A model generated the notes under the pieces. That model was not told the origin of the DNA and made no database searches. It was given only the letters and a program-made list of their open reading frames with translations. From assembly GCF_031143425.1 (NCBI RefSeq), contig NC_090444.1, positions 56,291,533-56,355,532 on the forward strand: a DNA stretch of 64,000 bases. The letters run 5' to 3'. Each line of letters starts with the position of its first letter. Position 1 is the stretch's first letter. The stretch is from Pleurodeles waltl (taxonomy: Eukaryota; Chordata; Amphibia; Caudata; Salamandridae). The position numbers and the translations under genes were made by a program. This document shows, piece after piece, positions 53,348-64,000 of the stretch.

Positions 53348-56300
53348 AAGAGTGTCACCCCCACCCAGGTAAATGGAGTGTGTAGAGGGTTGATAGGGGT
53401 ACCAGGAACTCACAAAGGTAAGTACCACAACAGCCAGGAGAGCAGAAGTAAATTACTAGAATTTCCCCAGAACACCAACTTAGAAGAAAAGAAGAGACTT
53501 GCAAAACCCAGAGATGACTGCAAGAAACCAACGGTGGATTCCTGAGGAGGAAGACCTGTGGAAAGAGGGGACTGAGCCCAGAAGACACAGCAGAGTCCAG
53601 TGGGGGCAGGAGCCCCTACCCACCAATCTGAAGTTAGCAGGAGTTGGTCGACGGTGAGGAAGAAAAGTCAGCACTGCAGCCCTGGAGTTGGAGATAGAGT
53701 TGAGTTCTTAGAGGATGCAGGTGATATTCCAGGCCGGAAGGAAGATTGCAGTCAGGTTTGCTTGTCTGGATTCCACCAACAAGCCTTGGCACAGGCAAGA
53801 CTCGCGGTTCGTGGAAAGTGGAGCTGCCGGGGACCAGCAAGGTCCAGGAGGACTCAACCTGGGAGGTGGAGTCAGAGGGGGCCTCAGCATCGCAGGGAGC
53901 CCAGAGAAGCATAGGCAACATGCACAGACGTCCCACAGGATGGGAACACAGAAGGTGCAAATGGAGCCCATGCAGCACTACAAAAAGAAGTCCCAAGATG
54001 CAGGAGAGCCACTCAGGTTGCTGTGCATCACAGGAAGGAGTGCTAGTAGCTAGAGCTACAGGAAGACTGAAGACCCCTTGGAAGAAGTGTCAACAAGCCT
54101 TGGCAGCTGCAAAGGCTGCAGTGCACAGGGGTACTGTCCTTCGTGGGAAGGCAAGGGCTTACCTCCACCCAAGCTGGACAGCTGGTAGAGAGGACTGTCT
54201 GACCCACTTCTGACCACTTCCTTTGTTGCAGGATCCACGCAGCTCAGCAGGAGAGGGGATTCAAGCAGCCAGTTGTTGTTGCTGTTGCTGCCTGCAGATG
54301 TTGGGGAGTGACTCCTTCACTTCAAGGGAGATTCCTTCTTCTTTCCTGTGCAGACTGAAGACGGGCTCTCTGCAGAGGATGCACAACCGGGGAAATGTTG
54401 CAAAAGCTGGAAGGGGCCAGAGAAACAATGTTGTAGGCAAAGTCTTTGTCTTTGTTGCAGATTGTCGGGTCCTAGAGAGTCCAGGAGCAGTTTCTTTGGT
54501 CAGAGGTAGAAGTAAGTGATGCAGAGGGATCTTGCTGGAATCTTGCAAGTCGAATCTGAGGAATCACCCAAAAGAGAGACCTGAAAGGGGGATTGGTCAC
54601 CTAGCTGGGGGACCACCTATCAGGAGGGGGCTCTGATGTCACCTGCCTGGCCTGGCCACTCAGATGCTCCCAGAGTTCCCTGTCAACCTTGGATTCAAGA
54701 TGGCAAAACCCAGGGACCCTCTGGAGGAGCTCTGGGTACCACCGCTGGGGTGCTGATGGACAGGGGAGTGGTCACTCCCCTTTCCATTGTCCTGTTTTGT
54801 GCCTGAGCAGGGACTGGAGGTCCCTGAACTGGTGTAGGCTGGTTTATTCATGAAGGGCACCAAAAGTTGCCCTCGAAAGCATACCACTGGCTTGGGGAAG
54901 CTACCCCTCTTAAGCCATTTAGCACCTATTTCCTAAGGGATAGGGTGTAGCACCCCTGTCCCAAAGGAAATCCTTTGCTCTGCCTTCCTGGCCTTGATCT
55001 GGTCAAGCAACAGGAGGGCAGAAACCTGTCTGAGGGGTGGCAGCAGCTCAGGCTGCCTAGAAAACCTCAGAAGGATGTGGAAGCAATGCTAGGGGTCCTC
55101 TAAGAAACTCCCAGAGTGCCTGGAATCATGCAACCAATACTTACAAAAATATTGGGGGATGAGTCCAACATGTTTGATACAAAACATGCCTAGATCCAGA
55201 GTTACCATTATGTAGCTGGACATAGGTAGTGACCTATGTCCAGTACACACGTAAAATGGCGTTCCTGCACTCACAAAGTCCAGGAAAGTTTTCTGAAGTT
55301 TGTGAGGGCACCTCTGCTAGTGCAGGGGTGCCTTCATACACAGGTAGATGCATCCTGTTCCCTGGGCTGAGAGGGCCTACCATAGGGGTGACTTATAGTG
55401 ACCTGGTGCATTGATCTATAGTGAAAAAGGGTGCATGCACCCTGTTCACGCAGACTGCAATGGCAGGCCTGCAGAACCCTTTGCATGGGCTCTCTATAGG
55501 TGACAGAATAATTGCTGCAGCCTATAGGGATCCCCTGCAACTCCAATGCCCTGAGTACCTAGGTACCATAAACTAGGATGGATGGAAGGCCAGTATGCCA
55601 ATTGTGGGATTAAATACAGAGTTTTGGGAGTGAGAGCATAATCACTGGGGTCCTGGTTAGCAGGATCCCAGTGAACACAATTAAACACGCTGGCATCAGG
55701 CAGAAAAGAGGGTAACAATGCAGAGAAAGAGGGTACTTTCCTACAGAGAGTGCCCATCTGGGTGTGAGAGTGGGTGTGAGAGTGTCTGTATTGTTATGAG
55801 AGCAGTTGTGATAGTGTCTGTCTGGTTGTGAGAGGGTGTATTAGAATGTCAGACTGGGTGTGAAAGGGTTATGTCTGGATGTGAGGCTGGGTATGAAATA
55901 GTGTGTCTGGCTGTGAAGCTGCATGTGAGAGTGAGTGTCTGGCTGAGACACTGGGTGTGACAGTGTCTCTGACTGAGTGTGAGAGTGTGTAGAGGGATGC
56001 CAAAAGTCTGTATAAGCATTTGTACATATTTGTTGAAGTTTTACAAGATCTGTAGATACACCAGTGGATTTACACCGAAATCCACTCTAAGACCTGCTGG
56101 GGATCATCAGATCTCAGAAAACTTAAAAAATATTATTTATGCATTTTTTAAAAGTTATGTATATCTAAGGCACCTTTATATGATCCCCCTGGGGTCAGGG
56201 ACCTCTTCCTTGACCCCATCTTGTACATTGTCCCCCTCATTTCAACCCCGGGGACCATTTCCCAATAAAGCAAAATGGTGGCCACAATCTCCCTACCAGA

Positions 56301-59300
56301 TTGTGGCCAGCCATTTAGATTCTTCCTGTGGTGGGTGGATCTGTGGATTGACCTGCAGTAGATTTGTGGAGGAGCTGCATCCCTAGATATCTATAGTTTT
56401 TGTTTCCTTAAATAGCTCTAGTTCTATGGAGACATGGTCCTAACTATAACTACCTAGTGGCGACTATATAAAGATCTTAACCCAGAAAGTATGATATTTT
56501 CATGATTTTGAGAAAATGTGCTGCGATGTTTTTGAGACATGAAAGTTCAAAATATAAAGATATCAGTATGGTTGGTCCCATAGGAGTCCGGTGGGACCAA
56601 AACATAGAAATCTGTGAAGGCTTTTTTCCTCATTAGCCTACTTGGTATTATGGAGTCAGTGGTCCTGATGCACTGAAGAGCTTTGAAGGAGCAGTCAAAA
56701 GCTCCTGCAGAAGTCCACAAGAACCCCTTGTGGTCATGTGGGACGCCTGCAGCAGACAGCCCAGACGACTCTGAGCTACAATGGGAGTGCAACAGTACTA
56801 ATAAAAAACATTAAAAAAGTAAAGTGTGGTTTTAGAGTCTGTGGGAGGTTGAGCATTCAGGTAGGGTTGTTTAACAATAGGGGCTGGCCATGAGGTTTAC
56901 ATCAGGCTGGGCCCTGTGGCCAAATCCATGTTGCACATTGTTAGACTTGGCATCCTTGGTGTGGTCCCCCCTAACTTTTTGTCTCTGTTCCCCAAGTTGT
57001 TGATGTGTGCTGGACTCTGTTTTTGCTATCTTTGATACTCTGGGCACTTTACCACTGCTATCCAGTGCTAAAGTGCAAGTGCTCCTATGTGAAATGTATG
57101 TGTAATTGGCTTTCCATGATTGGCATATTTGATTTACTAGTAAGTCCCTAGTACAGTGCACTAGAGGTGTCCAGGGCCTGTAAATTAAATGCTACTAGTG
57201 GGCATGTAGCACTGGTTGTGCCACCCACATTAGTAGCCCTATAAACATGGCTCAGACCTGCACTGCAGCGACTTTGCAGTTTTCAACTGCCAATTCGATT
57301 TGGCAAGTGTACCCACTTGCCAAGCCTAAACCATCCCTATTTATATATGCAAGGCACCCCTAAGGTAGGCTCTAGGTAGCCCCATGGGCAGGGTGCAGTG
57401 TATGTTAAAGGTGGGAATGTACTTATGTGTTTTACATGTCCTGACAGTGAAATACTGTCAAATTCGTTTTTCACTGTTGCAAGGCCTATCTCTCTCATAG
57501 GTTAACATAGGGGCTAGCTTTAAATGTTATTAAAGCTCAAATTCCCTTTAGGAGCAGATAGAAATGTGGAGTTTGGGGTCTCTGAACTCACAATTTAAAA
57601 ATACATATTTTAGTAAAGTTGGTTTTTAGATTGTGTGTTTGAAAATGCCACTTTTAGAAAGTAGGCATTTTCTTGTTTAAACCGTTCTGTGACTCTGCTT
57701 GTTTGTGGATTCCCTGTCTGGGTCAGTTTGACAGTTGAACTGTTGGCACTTCTCTCTAGACAGTGACACAAAGGGAGCTGGGGTGTAGCCTGCATATCCT
57801 GATGGGCCATCTGTGCTCAGGGGAGGAGTGGTCACTTACACCTGAAAGAGCTGTGCCTGCCCTCACACAATGGAGTCTCCAACCCCCTAGTGTGTGTCTG
57901 GGGCCTAGCCTGGGCAAGGCAGGAGCTTTCAAACAAGAGAGACTTTTCTTAGAAATGTACCTACTTCAAAGGCAGAAAGGAGTATAAGTAGTGGACCCAA
58001 AACCCCTGAAAATTAGATTACTTCAAGGATTCAAGAGGAACCTCTGCCTGGAGAAGAGCTGAGGAGAAGTACTGCCCTGGCCTGTGACTATGCTGTGTTC
58101 GGCTATCCTGCAGTTGCTGCTTCTGCCTGTGTAAGGGGACGGAGACTGGACCTTGTGGTATATTCCTGCTTGAGAAGTAACTCTAATGGCTTGGATTAGA
58201 GATTGCCTCCTGTTTTGAAACCTCAGGGACAGCAAAGGCTTCACCAGCCAGACCTGAGTCTACTTGCTGTGGACTCTAGCTTGCAAGAGGGTGCCATTCC
58301 AGTTCCTGGACCCCTGGAAGTGAATTCCTGGACAGAAACCAGTCTAACGACGTTGGACGATGCTGTGCGACTTCGCAAAAGATGCTGCTGACTGGAACCA
58401 TGACGCTGCTTGCTCCGAGGCCGTGGACCTCACTGAGTGCGATGCTGATGACCCAGTAAGCTGACGGCACTACCCCGGAACTACAACGCCACCTGCCCCA
58501 AGGCTATTGACCTTGTAGAAGTCTGACAACCCTGTAGGCCTCACATCGCTGCAGCTGCTGATCCCTCCCGACTTCGCTGACACTGGCGTGTCGTAAGTCC
58601 AACATCCATGACGGCCCCATGGCATTGCAGCGCCTGCAGCCCTGTGACATCATCACAACCCGGTGAGGTTGCCCTGCAACATCGTGACTCCGCCGGACTT
58701 TGCATCTGTCAGAACGAAGGGACCGACTTTGCATCTGATACCGCTTCACCTAAACTGACCTGTAGTGAGGGCCCGACCCCGCTGCGTGACGCCTCTGTCC
58801 TTCTGTCCCGTGGCACCATAACTGATGTAGCATTGGACCCAGCAACACCGCTCTCCCCAACTCCGTGCATCAGCCTGTTTTCTATTTGTTTCTTAAGGTA
58901 CTGTACTTGGAGTTCGAACAACTCCGTAAACAACGCCATTGGCGGTGCATTGTAGGAAACAGCTCCATCACGACATCGCATAATACCAACTTGCAGTATT
59001 TGTGCCTCAATGCACTGTTTTCATGCTTTTAAGTGTTAAATTCATATTTTTTAATTGTATGTTGTGGATTTTATCCTATTTGGTCTTGTTTTGTTCAGAT
59101 AAATATTAACTATTTTTCTAAATCTGTGTTGTGTTATTTTGTAGTGTTTTCATTGTATTACTGTGTGTGTTGGTACAAATACTTTACACATTGCTTTTAA
59201 AGTTAAGCCTGCCTGCTCGTGCAAGCTACCAAGGGGGTGAGCAGGGGTTAACTGAGGGTGATTCTCTTTTACCCTGACTAGAGTGAGGGTCATTTCTTGG

Positions 59301-59364
59301 ACAGGGGGTAACCTGACTGCCAACCAAAAAAAACAATTTCTAACACACAGGTGTAAAGGTTATG
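53348..59364. repeat. Repeat A, copy 3 (longest)
   Basis: This is the most complete copy, about 6.0 kb. Its right edge, TTTCTAACA at 59345, is followed by AAAGGTTATG, as in the other copies, and then by unrelated sequence. In copies 1 and 2 the Harbinger element starts at exactly this point, so copy 3 acts as the site without Harbinger. No gene was recognised. Confidence 0.85.
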
Positions 59365-60900
59365 TGTGACAGGGATTTTCCCACCCATGGGGGTTGGCAC
59401 ACAGCATGACCACATGCCAGCCCCTGCATCCAACCCATGACATACATGATTGAAAGTTACATGTGTGGGGAGTTTGGCACCAACGTGTGGTGGTGCTCTG
59501 CCAGACCATACAGTCTACCTCCTGCTGGGTACAGCCTAAGGCTGCGCAAGGGGGTGACTACTTTAAAAAAGCAGAAATTCACTGAAAAGAAACTGATTTT
59601 AAAGTGAAGTTATATGTAAGTAAGGTAGTATTATTTTAACTTTCAGTACAAAATCTTGGAATTCACTGTAAGCAACCTAGGTTAAAGTGGTCTTATACAC
59701 AGGTCTTCTAAATAGAAAAAACAAACAACTTAAAAACAGAAAAAACACTGAAATTCACCAGTTATACATAGCTGTCCTAAGTAAAATGTACACTGCTATG
59801 GTGCTATGACCACACTTATTCCATCACTGATGGTGGAGGTTATACCTAGTATAATGAATTACAGAAAAAAGTGCAGTAAGGTAGATGGAAATACCTTTAG
59901 CCTTACCCTCATAATACTGTACAGGCCTAGCAAGTCCTAAATCATATAATTATAATTTTCTTTGCCTATACTACACAAAATGTCATACAAGAGGGTGTCA
60001 GTTTCAGTAAGGCAGACCTATTAGCTTTCTCTGACTATCAGTATCAAGAAGACATGCCTTTCGGCTGTGTCATATTATCATCCTACTAGCAAATGCAGAA
60101 AACATGTTAACATGTTATAGTTCACCACTGCAACACCGTTGAAATCAATTTGGAACAGTGCCAATATTAAGTACTTTTCATAGCAATATACAGCTGTGCA
60201 TTGTTAATTATTAATATTGTCAACAAAACATTACATTAAAAAAAAATATGACATGGAGTTTGTTTTACTTTTATTAAAGTGCTTCTGCAGCTATAGGACC
60301 CCTCAATAGAGGTCTTCACATTCTAGAGCCTATGGGCCAAAGCTGCTCGAAAGCTTTGAAAAGTAGCAAAACCTCTTACCAGTGGCATAATTAAAACTAT
60401 ATGGGAGAGTTAAGGTGACTTTTGTTGGGGCCTCTTCTGGAGGGAGGCTGCAATCCATGCAGTTCCCCACCCACAACACATTTCCAAAATGTTGGTGGTG
60501 TTTCTGCATTCTGCTGATGTCTACAAGGAAGCAGGTTTTCCATTGAAAGTGTCATCACTAATGCTTTTGTGGCACTTCTGCCACCAGGTGATGAATATTT
60601 AATAAGTGGCTTCCACGTTACTTGTATTTCTTTTAATATTATGGACTTGTTCAGTAGGGTTTTGACACCCACAACCTCTTTTTCCAATTGGGGCAGTTAA
60701 GAGCACCCTTCCTGTAGTGGGAGCCACAACTGTTCCTTGGCTCTAGCCCACAGACAGAAGCAATAAGTCCCCTGCCTTCACTGGCTACTGGCATACATAA
60801 AAAAGCTATGGCACCCAACCTCCCCAGATAGGCATGGGGGCGGACAATGTGCCCTCCCCAGTGGTTTTGCCTCTGGATAAGGGTCCCCAGATGGTTTGTT
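59365..60900. other. No gene recognised
   Basis: AT-rich DNA with an A tract at 60238-60246. I see no coding motif or clear repeat relative within the window. Confidence 0.5.
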
Positions 60901-60904
60901 TATG

Positions 60905-61985
60905 CATAGATCTGAGTGGAGACGGTTGTCCCTGGGGCATCAATCAATCAGGTGGTTCCTTTTGAGCGCAGGATTATCACCCAGGGGGAGTCTCCAGGCA
61001 CTGTGGTGGTGCTGTGGGTCAGGCCCAGTGGGACATGGCAGTCAAAAATCCAGGTCTTGAGCTGCTTTCTGAAGTTCTCCAGTAAGGGGGATGTGCATAG
61101 GTGAAGGGGGAGGTTGTTCCAGTCTGGGGGCGAGGAAAAAAGATCACCTTTCAGAGTAGTTCACTATGGATTTGGGTACATGGGCCTGGGCACAGATTGA
61201 TGATTGAATGCTCTGTTAGGTTGGTGAAAGGTGAGGCGGTTGTTGAGATAGGTGGGTTTGGCGTTGAAGAGGGCCTTGTAGGCGTGGGTGAGGAGCTTGA
61301 AGACATCTGTGCTGTTCGGGGAGCCAATTGAGGGCACTGAGGTGTGGAGAGATGCTGGTTCTTCTGATGAGGTTGAGAACTTGCTGCAGTGCTTTGGATG
61401 GTCTGGAGGTGGGTAGTGAGCTGGCATGGAGTGTGTTACCATTGTCGAGGCGGATGTATTTGAGATCCTGGATGACTGTTTTGTCAGTGAAGAGGGGAAT
61501 CCAGTGGAACATCTTGCGGAGCATCCGGAATGTGTGGAAGCAGGCGGAGGAGACAGCGTTGATTTGTTTTTTCAAGGAGAGTCGGGTAACCAGGATCATT
61601 CTGAGGTTGCATGCGTGGTTGGAGAGTGTGGGAGAGGGGCCGAGGTTGGTGGACCACCACAAGTCATCCCAGGGGGATGGCTTGTTTCTGAATGTGAGGA
61701 TCCATGTTTCGCCTGAGTTCAGCTTGAGGCAGTTGGTCTTCATCTAGGTGGCAATGTTGGTCATGGTGCTTTAGAAGTTGGTGTATGTGGAGGTTGCATT
61801 GTCAGTGAGGGAGAGAACGTGCTTGGTGCCACCAGCATAGAAGATTATGTTGAGTCAGTGGGTACATGCAATGTTGGCTAAGGAGGTCGTGTAGATGTTG
61901 AAGAGGATAGGGCTGATGGAGAAGCCCTGGGGGATGCAGCAGATGATGTCTTTAGGGGTGGAGACATAGGAAGGGAGGCATAATT
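60905..61985 (-). pseudogene. L2-type LINE, RT to 3' end (5'-truncated)
   Basis: On the minus strand the sequence runs from the RT block IPQGFSISPILFNIYT (about 61930) through the catalytic motif position, LKLNSGETWILTF, LSLKKQINAVSSACFHTFRM, ISPHLSALNWLP and LLTHAYKALFNAKPTYLNNR, to a 3' end with TGATTGATTGATG (60941-60953 region). The catalytic Tyr-Ala-Asp-Asp motif reads FYAGGT here, so both Asp are lost. Several stops and frame changes are present. The 5' truncation at about 61985 is typical of LINE insertions. Confidence 0.8.
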
Positions 61986-61989
61986 ATGC

Positions 61990-63080
61990 TCAGGGGATAA
62001 AGCTCTACACAGGCTACCTCCCCATTCACTTACTGGAAGAGGAAAGTTGCAGTGACCTTTAGGGCATTGGGTTTTCAAGGTTTTGCAGTAGAGTGTGAAT
62101 GCTCCATTTCATGCTGAGTGTCTACCAGAAACTGAGCTTTAATTGCAGATATGTCCCACCCATACAGTCAATTTCTATTTATTTTGGCTCCGTGTGTTCC
62201 TGGTAGCCAGCTATGATCACCACTAGCATGTTTTTCAAGCCTTCCAGCATGCAACGGACACTTTTGGTTAAGAACTGTATTTCCTAGCTCCCTGCATAAG
62301 ACCTGTCCACTGCCTGACTCCTGGTGCTTTTTCCTGCTTGTGTGAGCATCTTGCATAGCCTCCTCAGAAACCAACAAATTGAATACCCTCTGCCACACTC
62401 TACAGGCAACCTTGCTTTAGCCATTTTGCAAGGCACCTAGATGTCTGTGGAGTCAGTAGCAATTGGCCTGATAGGGATCAGCCAGCTGCAGAACTAATCC
62501 ACAGAATTCTCAGGCAAACCCTTCCGAGTCCCATAGTAGGTCCATTCCTCTTATTGTTCCTTAGAGGTCATAAATGGGCCAGCACCACTGGTCCTGGAGA
62601 AAACCACTCTAGTCCTTCATACCATCCTTGCAGTTTCATCAGGTGGCTTCTTCCAGCTGGACATTCTTCTACTGTTGTAACCCCCAGGTCTAATGTCTGT
62701 TCATCAGTCTCTCCCTTGTGTAGGAGTTTTCAAGTTGGGGGTGGAACGTTCTAGAAGCCAGGACTCTTGGCCAATAGAAGGTCACCCCATCTTCCCTCAG
62801 TCTACCTTTGCGCAGAGATGGGGCTTTACATGGTTCAAATGCCACTCACATAGTCCACACAAGTGCACATATTCATGTGCCCTTTTTTTCACATGTGACT
62901 AGCCCGGAGTCTCTTGCCCTAGCTGTGCAGCAGATTTATCTTAAACACTGGTGGTTAATACTCTTTGTCTGTTTAAACAGAATTTACAGTAAGTGAAACT
63001 TGTGTAGTGAGACTCACACACAGTAAAGGTCGTAGTCTAAAAGCAAAATAATCCAAGGGGATTAAAGAGGGAGATCCCAT
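61990..63080. other. No gene recognised
   Basis: Ordinary mixed-composition DNA. Short open frames on both strands show no family motif. Confidence 0.45.
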
Positions 63081-63497
63081 CACCTACACTCCTGCTATGT
63101 ATACTGGTGCACTTTGCTGCAATACAGATATTTTCATAGCTATTGGACTGGTCCCACACCAAAAGCAAGACTTCCAGTGACAGGAAATATGGTACAAAAA
63201 GCTACATGTTTTGATCTAACAACAGCCCAACACCTGATGAAGCCAGGTATCTACTTATAACTCATTTGGAATGATCAAGTGTGCATTTTAATAATGAGAA
63301 ATACTCTATAATGTCTAGGTTTTTTCCAAATTTTGCAGCAGGGGTACAATTAGGAATACACATGGTAATTCTGTCACAACTTTGTAAGTTTAATGGCCGG
63401 ATTAGGGACCATTGGGATTCTAACATGATCTGCATCTTGCAGACAAGTGCACATCAACACATTACATTATCTAAGAAACCATAATAGTGTCTGATCA
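63080..63497. repeat. Probable WAP-gene 3' flank, copy at 63 kb
   Basis: It matches 51680-52115 (for example CACATCAACACATTACATTATC) with moderate divergence. A MITE-like repeat starts at 63500, just short of where the WAP stop codon would lie, so no coding part is visible in the window. Confidence 0.7.
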
Positions 63498-63499
63498 CT

Positions 63500-63780
63500 T
63501 AGGGGCATATTTATACTTTATGGTGCAAAACTGCACTAAGGCAGTTTAGCATCAAAAAGTTTTGCACCGGCTTGCACCATTCTTGTGCGCTAGCAGGGCA
63601 CCATATTTATGGAATGGTGCAAAGGGTAGGCTAACATCAAAAAAATGGTGTTGGGGTGGTGGTATGGGAGAAGGGGGTTTGGCACCAAATATTGACATTA
63701 GGCAGGTTAGAGTTTAAAAAAAAAATGACTCTAACCAGCCTAGCATCATTTTTTGACACAGAACCATCCATACCACATGA
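63500..63780. mobile_element. MITE-like interspersed repeat
   Basis: GGGGCATATTTATACTTTAT at the left and family words (GCACCATATTTATGGAATGG) identify it. The right edge merges with repeat C. Confidence 0.6.
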
Positions 63781-64000
63781 CTCCTGTCTTAGAAAAGACA
63801 GGAGTCATGCCCACCACCCCAATGGCGAGCACAGTGGGCCAGGGTCCACTGGTCATGGCCATGGCACCCAATGCCATGTAGGGGGCCCATTTCAGGGCCA
63901 CCAATGGCACTTTAAAAAAGAAAACTTACCTGTACTTACCTATACTTACCTGGGATGGGATCCTCATCCTCTGCTGTCCCTTTGGTGTGGGTGGGGGTGT
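63779..64000. repeat. Repeat C, copy 2 (runs off the window)
   Basis: It begins with an 11-bp-arm hairpin, ACTCCTGTCTT/AAGACAGGAGT (63779-63804), and then matches 33795-34010, including the three splice-donor-like sites at about 63922-63952. Confidence 0.8.

Overview
This window looks like nuclear DNA from an animal with a very large, transposon-filled genome. A urodele amphibian (salamander or newt) is the best fit. The reasons are a nearly intact DIRS retrotransposon, multi-kilobase PIF/Harbinger elements with SANT/Myb accessory genes, L2-type LINE fragments, many MITE-like repeats and very sparse host exons. The species assignment is an inference from element types; nothing in the sequence names the organism. 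No rRNA, tRNA or CRISPR array was seen.

Layout. 1-1645 is a copy of 50343-51980. 1646-6821, 19573-25377 and 53348-59364 are three closely similar copies of a long non-coding repeat called A here; a fourth, diverged copy of its right end is at about 45040-46870. 6822-19572 (B1) and 25378-33790 (B2) are two copies of one PIF/Harbinger element, so A-B occurs twice in a row. B1 is split by a complete 6,011-bp DIRS element (7335-13345), and B2 preserves the matching empty site. 33.8-53.3 kb is an older mosaic of MITE-like repeats, LINE fragments, minisatellites, pyrimidine-rich DNA and a decayed retroviral env fragment. 59.4-64 kb holds an L2 LINE fragment, unrecognised DNA and more interspersed repeats.

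Host genes. Under the repeats lies what appears to be a cluster of WAP-domain (whey acidic protein four-disulfide core, WFDC-type) exons, all on the minus strand. They are an intact terminal exon (52135-52307), an intact internal exon of phase 1-1 (40819-40965), a decayed terminal exon (34423-34597) and a truncated terminal exon (38502-38586). The sequence downstream of the terminal exon, probably 3'UTR, is present in further copies at 1-1645 and 63080-63497 that have lost the coding part. The locus thus appears to be a local array of secreted WAP-protein genes that was duplicated and then broken up by transposons.

How the mobile genes fit together. In the Harbinger element the transposase gene (+) has its first exon near the left terminus. 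Intron 1 contains a complete three-exon SANT/Myb-like gene on the opposite strand. A second SANT/Myb-like gene lies near the right end, also antisense. The DIRS element reads leftward as Gag, RT/RNase H and tyrosine recombinase. It carries inverted terminal repeats and an internal complementary region whose junction predicts the element's outer ends to the base.
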